Position numbers and translations under genes: made by a program | Assembly (NCBI GenBank): GCA_934718065.1 | Contig: CAKUZR010000010.1 | Span: forward strand, 1-64,000 | Direction: 5' to 3' | Origin: an uncultured Treponema sp. | GTDB lineage: Bacteria > Spirochaetota > Spirochaetia > Treponematales > Treponemataceae | Length of the DNA stretch: 64,000 nucleotides | The notes under the pieces: model-generated | The model's database searches: none | Told to the model about the DNA's origin: nothing | The model's input: only the letters and a program-made list of their open reading frames with translations | Shown: positions 26,982 through 36,714 of the stretch, piece by piece | Layout of the letters: the number at the start of each line of letters is the position of its first letter | Numbering within the stretch: the stretch's first letter is position 1

Positions 26982-27050
26982 AGCAAAATCCCCGGATAAT
27001 TTTAAACATTGAAAGTTTTTTATTCAATAGAATTTATTTCAATTATTCTT

Positions 27051-27056
27051 TACACT
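27051..27056 (+). promoter_or_regulatory. -10 box TACACT, 6 nt before the rnhA ATG
   Basis: The start codon is at 27063 and no Shine-Dalgarno sequence lies between. The -35 region is poor. Confidence 0.35.
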
Positions 27057-27062
27057 TAAAAT

Positions 27063-27512
27063 ATGAATGAAGTAACTATTTACACAGACGGCGGCTGCTC
27101 CGGAAATCCTGGTCCAGGCGGCTGGGGAGTTATTGTTCTTTACAACGGCGAGGCAAGACAGCTTTCCGGCGGCGAAAAAAACACAACGAACAACCGGATG
27201 GAACTTACCGCGGCGATAAACGCCCTTTCAATCGTGAAAAACACTCCGGAATTCAAAAATTTTCAGATAACATTGAATATCGACAGCCAGTATGTGAAAA
27301 ACGGAATCACAGTCTGGATAAAAAACTGGAAGCTGAAAGGATGGAAAACCGCCGACAAGAAACCTGTTAAAAACCAGGACTTATGGATTTTGCTGGATGA
27401 ATTAAATTCATCCATGAACGTAAACTGGAACTGGGTGAAAGGCCACGCCGGAATTCAGTACAATGAAATCTGCGACCAGCTCTGCCAGAAGGAAATTGCA
27501 AAAAACCGTTAA
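27063..27512 (+). CDS. rnhA: ribonuclease HI
   Basis: 149 residues. Cleaves the RNA strand of RNA:DNA hybrids. The catalytic residues are all visible: TDGGCSGNPGPGGWG (Asp), NNRMELTAAI (Glu), NIDSQYVKNGI (Asp), and KGHAG with the flexible His. Length and motif spacing match bacterial RnhA. Confidence 0.95.
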   Translation: MNEVTIYTDGGCSGNPGPGGWGVIVLYNGEARQLSGGEKNTTNNRMELTAAINALSIVKNTPEFKNFQITLNIDSQYVKNGITVWIKNWKLKGWKTADKKPVKNQDLWILLDELNSSMNVNWNWVKGHAGIQYNEICDQLCQKEIAKNR

Positions 27513-27562
27513 AAAATTTGCTGTTCATTTCCGTTTTTGAATTTTTTGCGCGATATAAAGTT

Positions 27563-28417
27563 ATGCAGATAACAAAAAAAATTCAGCACGCGTTTTTTAT
27601 TCTTTTCGGAGCGACGGCGGTTGCCGCGGCAGTTTCGTGCAGCCAGGAAATTTCTTCAGCGACAGAAATTTCTTTGCCGGAATGGCCGCCGGAAAATTAT
27701 TCAGAATGGCCGGAAATTCAATCGTGGAACATAATTCTGACCGATGCGGGCGGCTCAAAAAATTTCAGCGTAAGCGCGGACAAAAAATTTCTTGAGCTGG
27801 AAATTTCTGGAAGCGAGCCGGTTTCTGTTCTTGCCGAGCCAGTTTCTTCTGATTTCAAGTTTTTTTGCCCGGCCGGAATCGTTCTTCCGTTTGAAAAGGA
27901 ATTTTCCTGGGAAGGCGGATTTACCGCGGACTGCCTGAAGAAATTTTATCTTTCCGCAGCGCATCGAAATTCAAAATCCGCGGCGGAAAACTACGCTTCA
28001 AAATTCAACTGGCAGAAAATCACGCGGACATTAACGGAAAAATCTGAAAAAAATTCTGTCTTTTACAATCCGTGGCTTCTGGACCAGGAAAAAATTCTTG
28101 TTTCAATTGAAAACGGAACTTTCACCGCGGCAAAACTTTCGCTAAAAAAAGCATGCGCGCTCAGCAAGGCGGAAGTTTTCAGCGGATTCCCGGAAAACAA
28201 GATTTTTTCAGACTACGTTCCGCAGAATTTTTCCGCGGCAAAGGAATTTCCCGCTTTTTCAAAAGAAAAAATCAACAAATTTCTTTTTTACGAAAATCCA
28301 AAAACGGCTGAATCACGCCAGAATCCGCAGGAAATTAAATTCTCCGCGAAAATAATCACCGTGAATGTGCGGGACAATTCAAGTTTTTCACTTGCGATAA
28401 ATTCGTTGCCGATATAA
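27563..28417 (+). CDS. putative lipoprotein, unknown function
   Basis: 284 residues from ATG 27563 (a TTG at 27518 is in frame but less likely). The signal ends in a lipobox, AAAVSC, with Cys near residue 24. The rest is rich in Phe, Ser, Glu and Lys with alternating strands and has no motif I recognise. It begins a same-strand run of five envelope-related genes (to 33282) and is 9 nt from the next lipoprotein. Confidence 0.7.
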   Translation: MQITKKIQHAFFILFGATAVAAAVSCSQEISSATEISLPEWPPENYSEWPEIQSWNIILTDAGGSKNFSVSADKKFLELEISGSEPVSVLAEPVSSDFKFFCPAGIVLPFEKEFSWEGGFTADCLKKFYLSAAHRNSKSAAENYASKFNWQKITRTLTEKSEKNSVFYNPWLLDQEKILVSIENGTFTAAKLSLKKACALSKAEVFSGFPENKIFSDYVPQNFSAAKEFPAFSKEKINKFLFYENPKTAESRQNPQEIKFSAKIITVNVRDNSSFSLAINSLPI

Positions 28418-28426
28418 ACTTTAAAT

Positions 28427-29599
28427 ATGAAAATAAACGCTAAAAAAATCGCCGCGGCAATCGCATTTTCTGTGATATTTTTTTCATGCAGAAAAAGTTC
28501 CAAAGAATTTGCCGGGCAGAAAATCAGCGAAACAAAAGCGAAACATTCATGGTATTATTTTTCAGATGGAAATTTAAAAAAGGCGGAAGGAATTTCTTCA
28601 GTTCCAGAAATTCCTTTCAAACCGTGGACTGAAGCCGCCAGAATTTCCGACATTTCTGTGCAGGACTCAAAAAATGAATCAGTTCCAAAAGGATTTGCGC
28701 TTGTGAACAGGACAGGAATTCTGGTTTTCAACGACGGCGAGGCAAAACTTTTTCAGGATTCGGAGATTTTTTCAAATTCAACGCAGGAAAATCTTGTTTT
28801 TTACAATGAAACGCCGGTTTTCTCAGTTTACAGGAATTCTTTTTTCAACCAGAAAATTCAGCCGGAAAATTCGATGCACGTTTTCCTTGCGCAGTTCAAC
28901 ACGGAGCAAAATGTCTGCTATCCGGTTCTTACCGTGGAAAATTTGGGGCTTCCGGAAACCGCGGAAATAACGGATTTCATCTGGGACGGCCAGTTCTGGA
29001 CTTGCAGCGTAAAAGATTCCGGCAGCGGAAACGAAAAAATAAATTTCTCATACCTGACTTTCCAGCCGAAAACGGAATTGACTTCTATTTCTCCGCAGAC
29101 CGCAGAAAATTCAATTTTTGTAACCGCCGCAACTGAAAAAGAATTCAGAAACGCAAAATCGCCGGCGGATTTTTCAAAAGCGCCTGAAAGAATCAAAAAA
29201 CTTGTCGCGTCGATTCCTGAAAATTTTTCTTTTTCAGTAAAAGTAAAAACCGCGTCCGGACATTCTCCGAGAGTTTTTGAGAACAGCAGAAGCCGCGCGG
29301 AAACAGAAAATCTTGAAGCGTCCGCAATTCTTAGCGACACTTGGGCTGCCTGCCTGTTTTCAGATGGAACTTTCTTTTTGAACGGCGCGCTTTTTGAAAA
29401 CCGGATTTTAAATCATGGGAAAAACGTTGCTTTAAAGCTTCCAAAAATGCCGTCGGGATTTTTCTACAAGGAATTCGCGATTTCCGGCTCGCACTTGTAC
29501 GCTTCCTGGGAAGAAAATTCATTCTACAAAATTGCAAGAAGCGGATTCATTTGTGTAGACTTAAACGAAATTTTATATAAAAATAATTTTAACTGGTAA
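28427..29599 (+). CDS. putative lipoprotein, unknown function
   Basis: 390 residues. Positively charged start (MKINAKKIAAAIAFSVIFFSC) with lipobox F-F-S-C at about residue 21. The body is beta-rich with short repeating Trp/Gly turns (WDGQFWTC, HLYASWEENSF), which could be a propeller-like fold, but I cannot assign a family. It probably works at the inner face of the outer membrane or in the periplasm with its neighbours. Confidence 0.7.
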   Translation: MKINAKKIAAAIAFSVIFFSCRKSSKEFAGQKISETKAKHSWYYFSDGNLKKAEGISSVPEIPFKPWTEAARISDISVQDSKNESVPKGFALVNRTGILVFNDGEAKLFQDSEIFSNSTQENLVFYNETPVFSVYRNSFFNQKIQPENSMHVFLAQFNTEQNVCYPVLTVENLGLPETAEITDFIWDGQFWTCSVKDSGSGNEKINFSYLTFQPKTELTSISPQTAENSIFVTAATEKEFRNAKSPADFSKAPERIKKLVASIPENFSFSVKVKTASGHSPRVFENSRSRAETENLEASAILSDTWAACLFSDGTFFLNGALFENRILNHGKNVALKLPKMPSGFFYKEFAISGSHLYASWEENSFYKIARSGFICVDLNEILYKNNFNW

Positions 29600-29602
29600 A
29601 AT

Positions 29603-30253
29603 ATGAAGAAATTTTTCCTTGCTTGTTTTTTGTTCATTGCCTTGAGTTTTTCTATTTCCGCGGAAAGACGTGTGGATTTCACTGTGTCCTTTGAGCCGAC
29701 TTTGATTTTCAACACCGACAACCCCAAAAACAGCGCGCCGGCTCCGGTCGTTTATCCGTTGTCATTCGGCGTTGTTTTTCCAAAAGACACAATGATTTCG
29801 TTCCAGCCGAGGCTTTCTTTTTTCACAAATTATTATCTTTGGAACAAAAACGGCGCTTATCCTGCTGAAATCGAAAACAGAACGGCAACAGCTTTTTCAT
29901 TTCTTTTTGATTTTCCAGCCGCATTCACGTTCAAGCCGGCGGAAAAACATTCCATCAGCGCAGGAATCGGCCCTTCACTTTTAGCAAGATTCGCGCTGCT
30001 TTCACATTCAGTGCACGGAAGCGACGCTGGCTACAACGGAAACACCGCTTCAGACGATGTTGAGGAAATCAACCGGTATTTCTGGAAAGACGCAAATTTT
30101 CTGTTAATTGGAATATACTGCGACTATCTTTACGCCTTCACCGAAAGACTAAAAGCCGGTCCGGAAATAAAATTCTATCTGCCATGCAGGGTTTTCGCCG
30201 GAAACGACTTGAATTCCGCGATGATTTCAATTGGAATAAAGGCTCGCTTCTGA
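29603..30253 (+). CDS. predicted outer-membrane beta-barrel protein
   Basis: 216 residues. A signal peptide (MKKFFLACFLFIALSFSISA) ends at AxA-like SISA. Alternating hydrophobic strands with aromatic ends follow (DFTVSFEPTLIF, MISFQPRLSFF, AGPEIKFYLP) and the terminal residue is Phe (SIGIKARF), typical of barrel proteins recognised by BamA. The exact family is not recognised. Confidence 0.7.
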   Translation: MKKFFLACFLFIALSFSISAERRVDFTVSFEPTLIFNTDNPKNSAPAPVVYPLSFGVVFPKDTMISFQPRLSFFTNYYLWNKNGAYPAEIENRTATAFSFLFDFPAAFTFKPAEKHSISAGIGPSLLARFALLSHSVHGSDAGYNGNTASDDVEEINRYFWKDANFLLIGIYCDYLYAFTERLKAGPEIKFYLPCRVFAGNDLNSAMISIGIKARF

Positions 30254-30308
30254 TTTTTTTAACAGAATAATGTAGATTTTTCTAAAAAATCAGCGATAAT
30301 ATTAATAT

Positions 30309-31727
30309 ATGGCAGATTCCCAAAAATTTACTGAAAAACTAAAAGATGCGATAAAAGCAAAAGCAGACTGGCTTAATTCCGATTCATTGCCAAAAATGCT
30401 TGAACAGTACAGACTTCTTCATATTTGCGTAAAAAATATTTATGACACATTGATAAAGCGAAGCCTTATAACTCCAGATCCGTACAAACTTGAAATAAAA
30501 ATTTCGGAAATCGCAAGCCCTGATGATTCACATTTTATTGACAGCGAGCGTTCCGTAATAATGGGCTCGCGTTTTTCAAATTATGAAAGCATGCTGGACT
30601 ACATCTGCACTTATGTAAAATTTTCAACTGACTACATAACTATTCCGCGCATAAAAAAACTCCTTGACCTGAACAACGCATTTCAGTGGAGCAATATGAC
30701 GCTGAATAATTCCCGCACAAACTCGCGCGCGCTAGCAGTTCTGATTCAGGAAATACGGCACAGCGCGCCTCAGATTACCGTAAGCATGATAAACGATTCA
30801 ATTTCAAAAAGCGCAAAGGCAATCAACGAAATCAACGAAATTCTGAAAGACCTGATGACTTTCCAGCGCGAATCGTACAAAATTCAAATCCGCCACGATA
30901 TAATTGAACATCCGAAATTTGACAAGGAAAAAGCGGAAAAATCGCAGGCGGACGAAATTGCGGAAATCAAGAAAAATCTTTCTTCAATTCCTGGAAAAAT
31001 TCCTTACTACACGGAGCTCGTTCAGGAAATCGCGGCGGAAGATCTTGCGCCGAACAGCCAGAAACTCCAGGAGCAGACGCTTTCACGGCTTGCGATTGCT
31101 GTAAAAACTGAAAAAAGCAAAAAAGTTTCCGTTGACTACAAGCAGTATCTGCTGGAATGTCTGCATATTCTTTCCGGGCTGGGCGAACTTTATTCAGCGA
31201 TTGCGGACAAAATTCAGGCGAATGTAAATATCATTGAAAACCAGAAAAACACTTTCTTCCATAAATTCATAAAAGCCTTGCGAAAAATTTTCAACCTTTC
31301 GGAGCCGCCGATTCTCTACGATTTTATAATCGTTGACCAAAAAAAAGACACAAGAAGCCACAGAAATGTTGATATGAACGTTTTCATTTCAAATCTGGAA
31401 AGAAAAGCCGCTTTTTTCACGCCGCTTTCAAATCTTTACGGCCCGGAATTTTCAAAAATAAAAAATTATCCGGAGCAGAATATTCTGGATTATCTGAACA
31501 AAAGCATTTCAGAAAACCAGGAAATTCTTACGCTTCTTGCCGCCGCCGATGAATTTTTCAAGCAGAACGCAGAATCGCATGACAGAAATAAAATCAAAGG
31601 TCTGAAAATTGACCTTATTTCAATAAAAAATATAATTGTGAAGGCCGTCCAGAAACGTTCGGAATATGTTGGCTACATTGAAGAACAGGAGCAGATGAAA
31701 AAACTGGGAATCAGCAATGAAATTTAG
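30309..31727 (+). CDS. helical cytoplasmic protein, unknown function
   Basis: 472 residues without a signal peptide and mostly alpha-helical, with possible coiled-coil parts (~185-270). One basic/aromatic helix (FFHKFIKALRKIFNL near residue 320) could associate with membranes. I do not recognise the family; it has the look of a conserved treponemal protein. The ATG is 8 nt after GATAAT. The 3' end overlaps the next gene by 11 nt. Confidence 0.7.
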   Translation: MADSQKFTEKLKDAIKAKADWLNSDSLPKMLEQYRLLHICVKNIYDTLIKRSLITPDPYKLEIKISEIASPDDSHFIDSERSVIMGSRFSNYESMLDYICTYVKFSTDYITIPRIKKLLDLNNAFQWSNMTLNNSRTNSRALAVLIQEIRHSAPQITVSMINDSISKSAKAINEINEILKDLMTFQRESYKIQIRHDIIEHPKFDKEKAEKSQADEIAEIKKNLSSIPGKIPYYTELVQEIAAEDLAPNSQKLQEQTLSRLAIAVKTEKSKKVSVDYKQYLLECLHILSGLGELYSAIADKIQANVNIIENQKNTFFHKFIKALRKIFNLSEPPILYDFIIVDQKKDTRSHRNVDMNVFISNLERKAAFFTPLSNLYGPEFSKIKNYPEQNILDYLNKSISENQEILTLLAAADEFFKQNAESHDRNKIKGLKIDLISIKNIIVKAVQKRSEYVGYIEEQEQMKKLGISNEI

Positions 31728-33282
31728 TTTCTTTAAATCAAAAAAAATCATTTCAGCGGCATTTTTGCTTGGAACATCGTTTTTATTCGCAGAAGAAACG
31801 CTTCCTGCGCAGGATTTTGTTATTATCGAGCCGAAGCACGAATACAATTTGAATCCGCGGACCGCAAATTATTCAGCGGAAGCGCAGATTCTGACCGGAC
31901 TTTACGAAGGACTTTTTTCATACGACCCGGTAACGCTTGAGCCGGTTTACGCAATGGCAAAAAGCTACAGAATTTCCCGCGACAAAAAAAGATGGACTTT
32001 TGAACTTCGCGACGGACTGAAATTCAGCAACGGCGAGGCGATAACCGCAGAAAAAATCCGCGGAAGTTTCATCGAGCTTCTTGCAACGCCGGATGCGCCC
32101 TACGCTTCACTTCTGGATATTGTCCATGGCGCCGAGGAATTCCGCACAAACCAGGGAAGCGCGGAAAATGTTGAAATTTACGCGTCTGATGAGAACACAA
32201 TTTCATTCCACCTGAAAACACCGGCTTCGCATCTTCCGAAAATTTTGTGCATGCCGAGTTTTTCTGTGACGGCACAGGATTCTTCTGTTTTCAGCGGGCC
32301 GTTTTGCCTTGCCGAGCGGGACGAAAATAAAATCATTCTTGAAAAAAACAAAAATTACTACGACTCCGAAAACACAAAGCTTGAAAAAATAACAATTCTT
32401 CTTTCGGATGACGGCGTTGAAAATGTATTCGCATTCAACACTGGTTCAGCCGACTGGATTTCAGGCTCTTTTGATGAAAAAACTTTGATTTCAAAAGATT
32501 CAATTCATCTTAGCGCGGAATTTGCCACCCAGTATTTTTTCTTCAAGTTTTCAGAAAATTCAGTTTTAAACAATTTGAATTTGCGGCGCGCCTTGCTGGA
32601 AGCGGCTCCGTGGGACGAACTGCGTGCAAACACTTATGTCCAGGCGCAAAGTTTGGTTTATGCGCTGAACGGCTACCCGAAAGTAGAAGGCTACTCGTTC
32701 ACAGATATGCACGAGGCGAAAATTCTTATAAAAGAAGCGCGGACGGAACTTTCAATTCCGGAAGATGAAACCATAAAAATCCGGTTTGCAATCACAGACA
32801 CAGACTACATGAAAAAAAAGGCCGAGCTTTTAAAAAATGCGTGGGAGCCTCTGGGAATTCAGCTTGAAACAATTCTTTTTCCCGAATACGGATATCTGAA
32901 CAAAATCGGGGAAACTGACGCCGAGCTTTTCAGCTACAACTGGATTGGCGATTTTGCAGATCCGCTTGCTTTTCTGGAACTGTTCCGCGGAAATTCAACA
33001 ATGAACGTAACCGGCTGGAACAACAAGGAATTCAACGACCTGCTCGACGAAGCCGCGCTTTACACGGATTCCCGGCACAACGAAATTCTTGCAAAAGCTG
33101 AGCAGCTGCTGCTCGACAACGCGGTGATTCTTCCGGTTCAGCACCCGGTAAGCGTGAACGTAATAAATCTGGAGGAAGTCGGCGGCTGGGCAATAAACGC
33201 ATTCGACATTCATCCGCTGAAATATCTTTTCAAGCGAGAAAACACAGCAACGGAAATTCCGAACATTGCGCTTCTACACTGA
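31717..33282 (+). CDS. peptide/oligopeptide-type ABC transporter substrate-binding protein
   Basis: 521 residues, SBP_bac_5 (OppA/DppA) family. A signal peptide ends near FLFAEE. The family signature is present: LNPRTANYSAEAQILTGLYEGLFSYDP (in pieces), RDKKRWTFELRDGLKFSNGEAITAE, LNLRRALLEAA and TGWNNKEFNDLLDEA. It captures peptides or similar ligands for an importer, but no permease genes are next to it. No lipobox is visible, so it may be a free periplasmic protein. Its start is inside the previous gene. Confidence 0.85.
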   Translation: MKFSFFKSKKIISAAFLLGTSFLFAEETLPAQDFVIIEPKHEYNLNPRTANYSAEAQILTGLYEGLFSYDPVTLEPVYAMAKSYRISRDKKRWTFELRDGLKFSNGEAITAEKIRGSFIELLATPDAPYASLLDIVHGAEEFRTNQGSAENVEIYASDENTISFHLKTPASHLPKILCMPSFSVTAQDSSVFSGPFCLAERDENKIILEKNKNYYDSENTKLEKITILLSDDGVENVFAFNTGSADWISGSFDEKTLISKDSIHLSAEFATQYFFFKFSENSVLNNLNLRRALLEAAPWDELRANTYVQAQSLVYALNGYPKVEGYSFTDMHEAKILIKEARTELSIPEDETIKIRFAITDTDYMKKKAELLKNAWEPLGIQLETILFPEYGYLNKIGETDAELFSYNWIGDFADPLAFLELFRGNSTMNVTGWNNKEFNDLLDEAALYTDSRHNEILAKAEQLLLDNAVILPVQHPVSVNVINLEEVGGWAINAFDIHPLKYLFKRENTATEIPNIALLH

Positions 33283-33879
33283 TTCAACAAGAATTCCGCC
33301 GTTGGAAATATCCTTTATTTTCTGGAAAAACAGGTCAAACTCGTCAGCATTTATTTTTCCAGAAACTTTCACGTCCGCGCCAAAATCTTCTTTCAAATTT
33401 GAGATACTAAAAGCCTGCATAATCCGTTTTATCACCTGATAAGAAGAATAATCCGCCGCAAACAAAAAATTTTTCTTTTCAACATATTCCTCGAACGCAG
33501 ACAAATTTTCCGCCGCCTGAAGCGAAAGTTTTGCGCCGTCGCCGTAAGCTTTCACAAGTCCGCCAGTTCCAAGCAAAGTTCCGCCGAACCATCTTGTTAT
33601 TGTAAGAACAAGATTTGTGCAGCCGGAGCCTTTCAGAACATCAAGAGCCGGCCGCCCGGCAGTTCCGGAAGGCTCGCCGTCATCGCTCATTCCCAGAATT
33701 TCTGCGGAAAGCCCAAGAACAAAAGCGTGAACAACATGAGTTGCGTCTGAATATTTCGTTTTCTGCGATTTTACAATATTTCTTGCGTCAGACTGATTTT
33801 CGCAGGGAAAAAGCTCAGAAAGAAATTTCGAGCCTTTCACATTAAATTCAGTTTCAACGCGGGCTGTTAGAATTTTCAC
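33274..33879 (-). CDS. YigZ/IMPACT family protein
   Basis: 201 residues, UPF0029 family. The N-terminal domain carries THVVHAFVLG, MSDDGEPSGTAGRPALDVL and TRWFGGTLLGTGGLVKAYGDGA, the family hallmark. The C-terminal DUF1949-like domain follows. The biochemical role is not firmly known, although eukaryotic IMPACT regulates translation. It is translationally coupled to the topoisomerase gene (ATGA overlap) and converges on the substrate-binding protein gene (9-nt overlap). Confidence 0.92.
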   Translation of the reverse strand: MKILTARVETEFNVKGSKFLSELFPCENQSDARNIVKSQKTKYSDATHVVHAFVLGLSAEILGMSDDGEPSGTAGRPALDVLKGSGCTNLVLTITRWFGGTLLGTGGLVKAYGDGAKLSLQAAENLSAFEEYVEKKNFLFAADYSSYQVIKRIMQAFSISNLKEDFGADVKVSGKINADEFDLFFQKIKDISNGGILVESV

Positions 33880-35792
33880 TTTTTTTCCAGCACAACAGAC
33901 TGAACTTCTTTTGCGGCGACACGGACGCCCTGCGCTTTTATGCCTTTTTCCGCAAAATCCGAGGCTTTGAACGTTTCCTTCAAAACTTTCATCTTCGGCT
34001 TCTTAACATAGTTCAACGTAAACTTGAAATCCTTTCTTGTTTCAACAAAAAGAACTTCCATTCCATCCGGCGCGAAAAAATAATCCCGGTTCATTATGTA
34101 TCCGCCGACTTTGCAGCGTTTTGCATAAACAAACTGCGTTTCAGGATCACGGTAAATGACGGTGAACAGGATTTTTCCAAGATTTTCCTTGTCCGCGAAG
34201 CCGCAATAACGGAGTTCCGGACCGACAAAAACCTTTGAAGGCGCTTCTGTAACCGTATAAATTCCGCTTTTCCGCACATAGATTATACGGTCGAACGGCG
34301 TGATTTTCATAATTTCCTCGCCGCCGGAAACAGACGTTCCCAAATAACCGGAATCCGCATTGTATTTCAGCGGAGTATCCCTTCGGACAACAGATTTCAC
34401 GTCCACAGTTTTTATATTTGTAACAGTTGTGCGCCGCTTTATGTTTTCAGATCCGAGTTTTGCTTCAATTCCGTCCAGATAGCTGACCGCATAATCAACG
34501 AGATGCTTTAAAAGCCTGTTGATTTCCTTGATTCTTGCGTTGATTGCCTGAACTTCTTTCCGGTTTTTGTTTATGTCGTACAGCGAAATGCGGCGGATTG
34601 GAATTTTCAGAAGATGATCAACATCCTCATCCGTAACTTCACGCAGAAGCTCTTCCTTGAACGGAACAAAACCTTTTTTCACAGCCTTGAAAACCGCGTC
34701 TTCAGTTTTCATCTGCTCGATTTCCTTGTAAATCCGCTCCTCAATAAAAATCCGCTCAAGCGTTCTAAGATGAAGTTTTTCCAGAAGCTGCTGTTTTTCA
34801 TACTCAAGCTCTTCTTTCAAAACCCGCACAAGCTGCTTCGCGTGGAATTTTATGACTTCAGTAACCGTCATCTGAACCGGCATATTGTCTTTTATCACAA
34901 GAAGATTGCAGTACACCGTTTTTTCACAGTCGGTGAACGCATAAAGCGAATCCACAACATCTTTAGCATACACACCGCGCGGAAGCTTTATTTCAATGCT
35001 TACAGACTGCGCTGTAAAATCATTTATCGATGCGATTTTGACTTTTCCGTTTTTCGCGGCTTTTTCAATTGATTCAATGAGCGATTCAGTTGTTGAGCCG
35101 TACGGCAGTTCTGTGATTACAATTTTTTTCTCGTCTGAAGCGTCAATTTTCGCGCGCGTTATAAGTTTTCCAAGCCCGTCCTTGTATTCTGAACAGTCAA
35201 TAAGCCCGCCCGTCTGAAAATCAGGAAAAAGCTGGAATTCCTCGCCGCGAAGACATTTTTTTTCAGCCTCAATGACTTCATGGACATTGTGGCTCATAAT
35301 CTGGGTGCTCATTCCAACCGCAATTCCTTCCGCGCCTGTAATAAGAACGACCGGAAGCTTCGCCTGGAACATCACAGGCTCTTTGTTACGCCCGTCATAG
35401 CTGTCAACATATTCAGTTATTGCAGGATTTGTAACAAGAACATCTTTTGTAATCTGGCGGATTCTACATTCAATATAACGCGGAGCCGCCGCCGGATGAC
35501 CTGTGAAAATATTTCCGTAGTTTCCCTGCTTGTCAATAAAAAGCTCTTTGTTCGCAAGATTGACCAGCGCCGTATAAATAGAAGCGTCTCCGTGCGGATG
35601 AAATTTCATGCAGTCGCCAACAACTCCGGCAACCTTGTGAAACCGTCCGTCATCTGTAACCAGAAGAGTATGAAGAATTCTACGCTGAACCGGCTTCAGA
35701 CCGTCAACAAGCTCTGGAATCGCCCTGTCCCGAATAACATAGCTTGCGTACTGAATAAAATTCTGATCAAAAAGATTTTTTACGTATGCCAT
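33876..35792 (-). CDS. parC: type IIA topoisomerase subunit A (ParC/GyrA type)
   Basis: 638 residues. The N-terminal breakage-reunion domain has YASYVIRDRAIPELVDGLKPVQRRIL, FHPHGDASIYTALVNLA and AAAPRYIECRIR with the active-site Tyr (RYIE). The middle holds tower and coiled-coil regions. The C-terminal segment is short and lacks the six full GyrA beta-propeller repeats and the GyrA box, which favours topoisomerase IV. The partner subunit is not in the window. Confidence 0.9.
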   Translation of the reverse strand: MAYVKNLFDQNFIQYASYVIRDRAIPELVDGLKPVQRRILHTLLVTDDGRFHKVAGVVGDCMKFHPHGDASIYTALVNLANKELFIDKQGNYGNIFTGHPAAAPRYIECRIRQITKDVLVTNPAITEYVDSYDGRNKEPVMFQAKLPVVLITGAEGIAVGMSTQIMSHNVHEVIEAEKKCLRGEEFQLFPDFQTGGLIDCSEYKDGLGKLITRAKIDASDEKKIVITELPYGSTTESLIESIEKAAKNGKVKIASINDFTAQSVSIEIKLPRGVYAKDVVDSLYAFTDCEKTVYCNLLVIKDNMPVQMTVTEVIKFHAKQLVRVLKEELEYEKQQLLEKLHLRTLERIFIEERIYKEIEQMKTEDAVFKAVKKGFVPFKEELLREVTDEDVDHLLKIPIRRISLYDINKNRKEVQAINARIKEINRLLKHLVDYAVSYLDGIEAKLGSENIKRRTTVTNIKTVDVKSVVRRDTPLKYNADSGYLGTSVSGGEEIMKITPFDRIIYVRKSGIYTVTEAPSKVFVGPELRYCGFADKENLGKILFTVIYRDPETQFVYAKRCKVGGYIMNRDYFFAPDGMEVLFVETRKDFKFTLNYVKKPKMKVLKETFKASDFAEKGIKAQGVRVAAKEVQSVVLEKK

Positions 35793-35812
35793 TTTCCCAC
35801 CCAGAATGAAAC

Positions 35813-36667
35813 CTAATTTCCGTTTTCCATTATTGAATTGACAAAAATATCCGGAGTAATTATTTCACCGCCGTTTTTAATCCGCAGTTTGTTCAGATAA
35901 ATATCAAAATGAATATGTTCCGCCATCAAATTAACAAGAAGACGGTTGTCGCTGCGAACGCCAAGAAAATCCTTGTCCTCCGCGGAAAGCACCGAACGCA
36001 GATTTATGTCGTTTTTCACAATTTCCTTGTAAGTGAAAAATTCATTCCTGTCGTTGCTGCAAAGAATGCATGAATTATTGTCAACAACCATGATGAAGCG
36101 TTTTTCAGATGAATTTGAAGAATTCACATCGTTGCTGTAAAATTCAACATCCAGATTGTAAAGCTCAAGATTCAGCCAGCTGAACATAATAATTCTGACA
36201 CCGCGCTTTTTCGCCTCATTCAAATTTTCAACAAGCGGCTTCAAATCCATTGAAGAATTAATCAGAATTTCCTTTGAAGCAAGGTCAATCATCGACTTGA
36301 TTTCATCAATAAGATTCTGAAGTCCCTGGATATTGCAGAAGAAATTTGAAGCCCGCCGCTTCATCGAAAGCTTTTCCAGCATATTTTTCGCGGCTTCAGC
36401 ATTTCTTTTGTATTTTGAAGTAATTTTATCAATCAGATGAACAGGCTCAATCACCGCATACTCGCTAGTCTGCCCCGGAATAGAAACAATTGCGCCCTTG
36501 TCAAGAAGATTTTCCAGCGCCGCGTAAACCGACGACCTTGAAGTTCCCAGAGCCTTCGCAATCTGATAGCCATTCATTTTCTCTTCCGAAACCATCGTGC
36601 AATAAACTTTAGCTTCAGTCTGAGAAAATCCCAGCTGAACGAGGCATTCTACTGTAGCGATATCCAT
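35813..36667 (-). CDS. TrmB-family transcriptional regulator
   Basis: 284 residues. The N-terminal winged helix (LGFSQTEAKVYCTMVSEEKMNGYQIAKALGTSRSSVYAALENL, in parts) is typical of TrmB. The C-terminal part resembles the phospholipase D-like sensor domain (KEILINSSMDLKPLVENLNEAKKRGVRIIMFS). Family members often sense sugars. AAAGG lies before ATG 36667 and a TATAAT about 30 nt before that. The target is not apparent. Confidence 0.82.
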   Translation of the reverse strand: MDIATVECLVQLGFSQTEAKVYCTMVSEEKMNGYQIAKALGTSRSSVYAALENLLDKGAIVSIPGQTSEYAVIEPVHLIDKITSKYKRNAEAAKNMLEKLSMKRRASNFFCNIQGLQNLIDEIKSMIDLASKEILINSSMDLKPLVENLNEAKKRGVRIIMFSWLNLELYNLDVEFYSNDVNSSNSSEKRFIMVVDNNSCILCSNDRNEFFTYKEIVKNDINLRSVLSAEDKDFLGVRSDNRLLVNLMAEHIHFDIYLNKLRIKNGGEIITPDIFVNSIMENGN

Positions 36668-36714
36668 AAATTAAATCAAACCTTTATCTTTACAAAATTA
36701 TAGCATTTCTTTTA

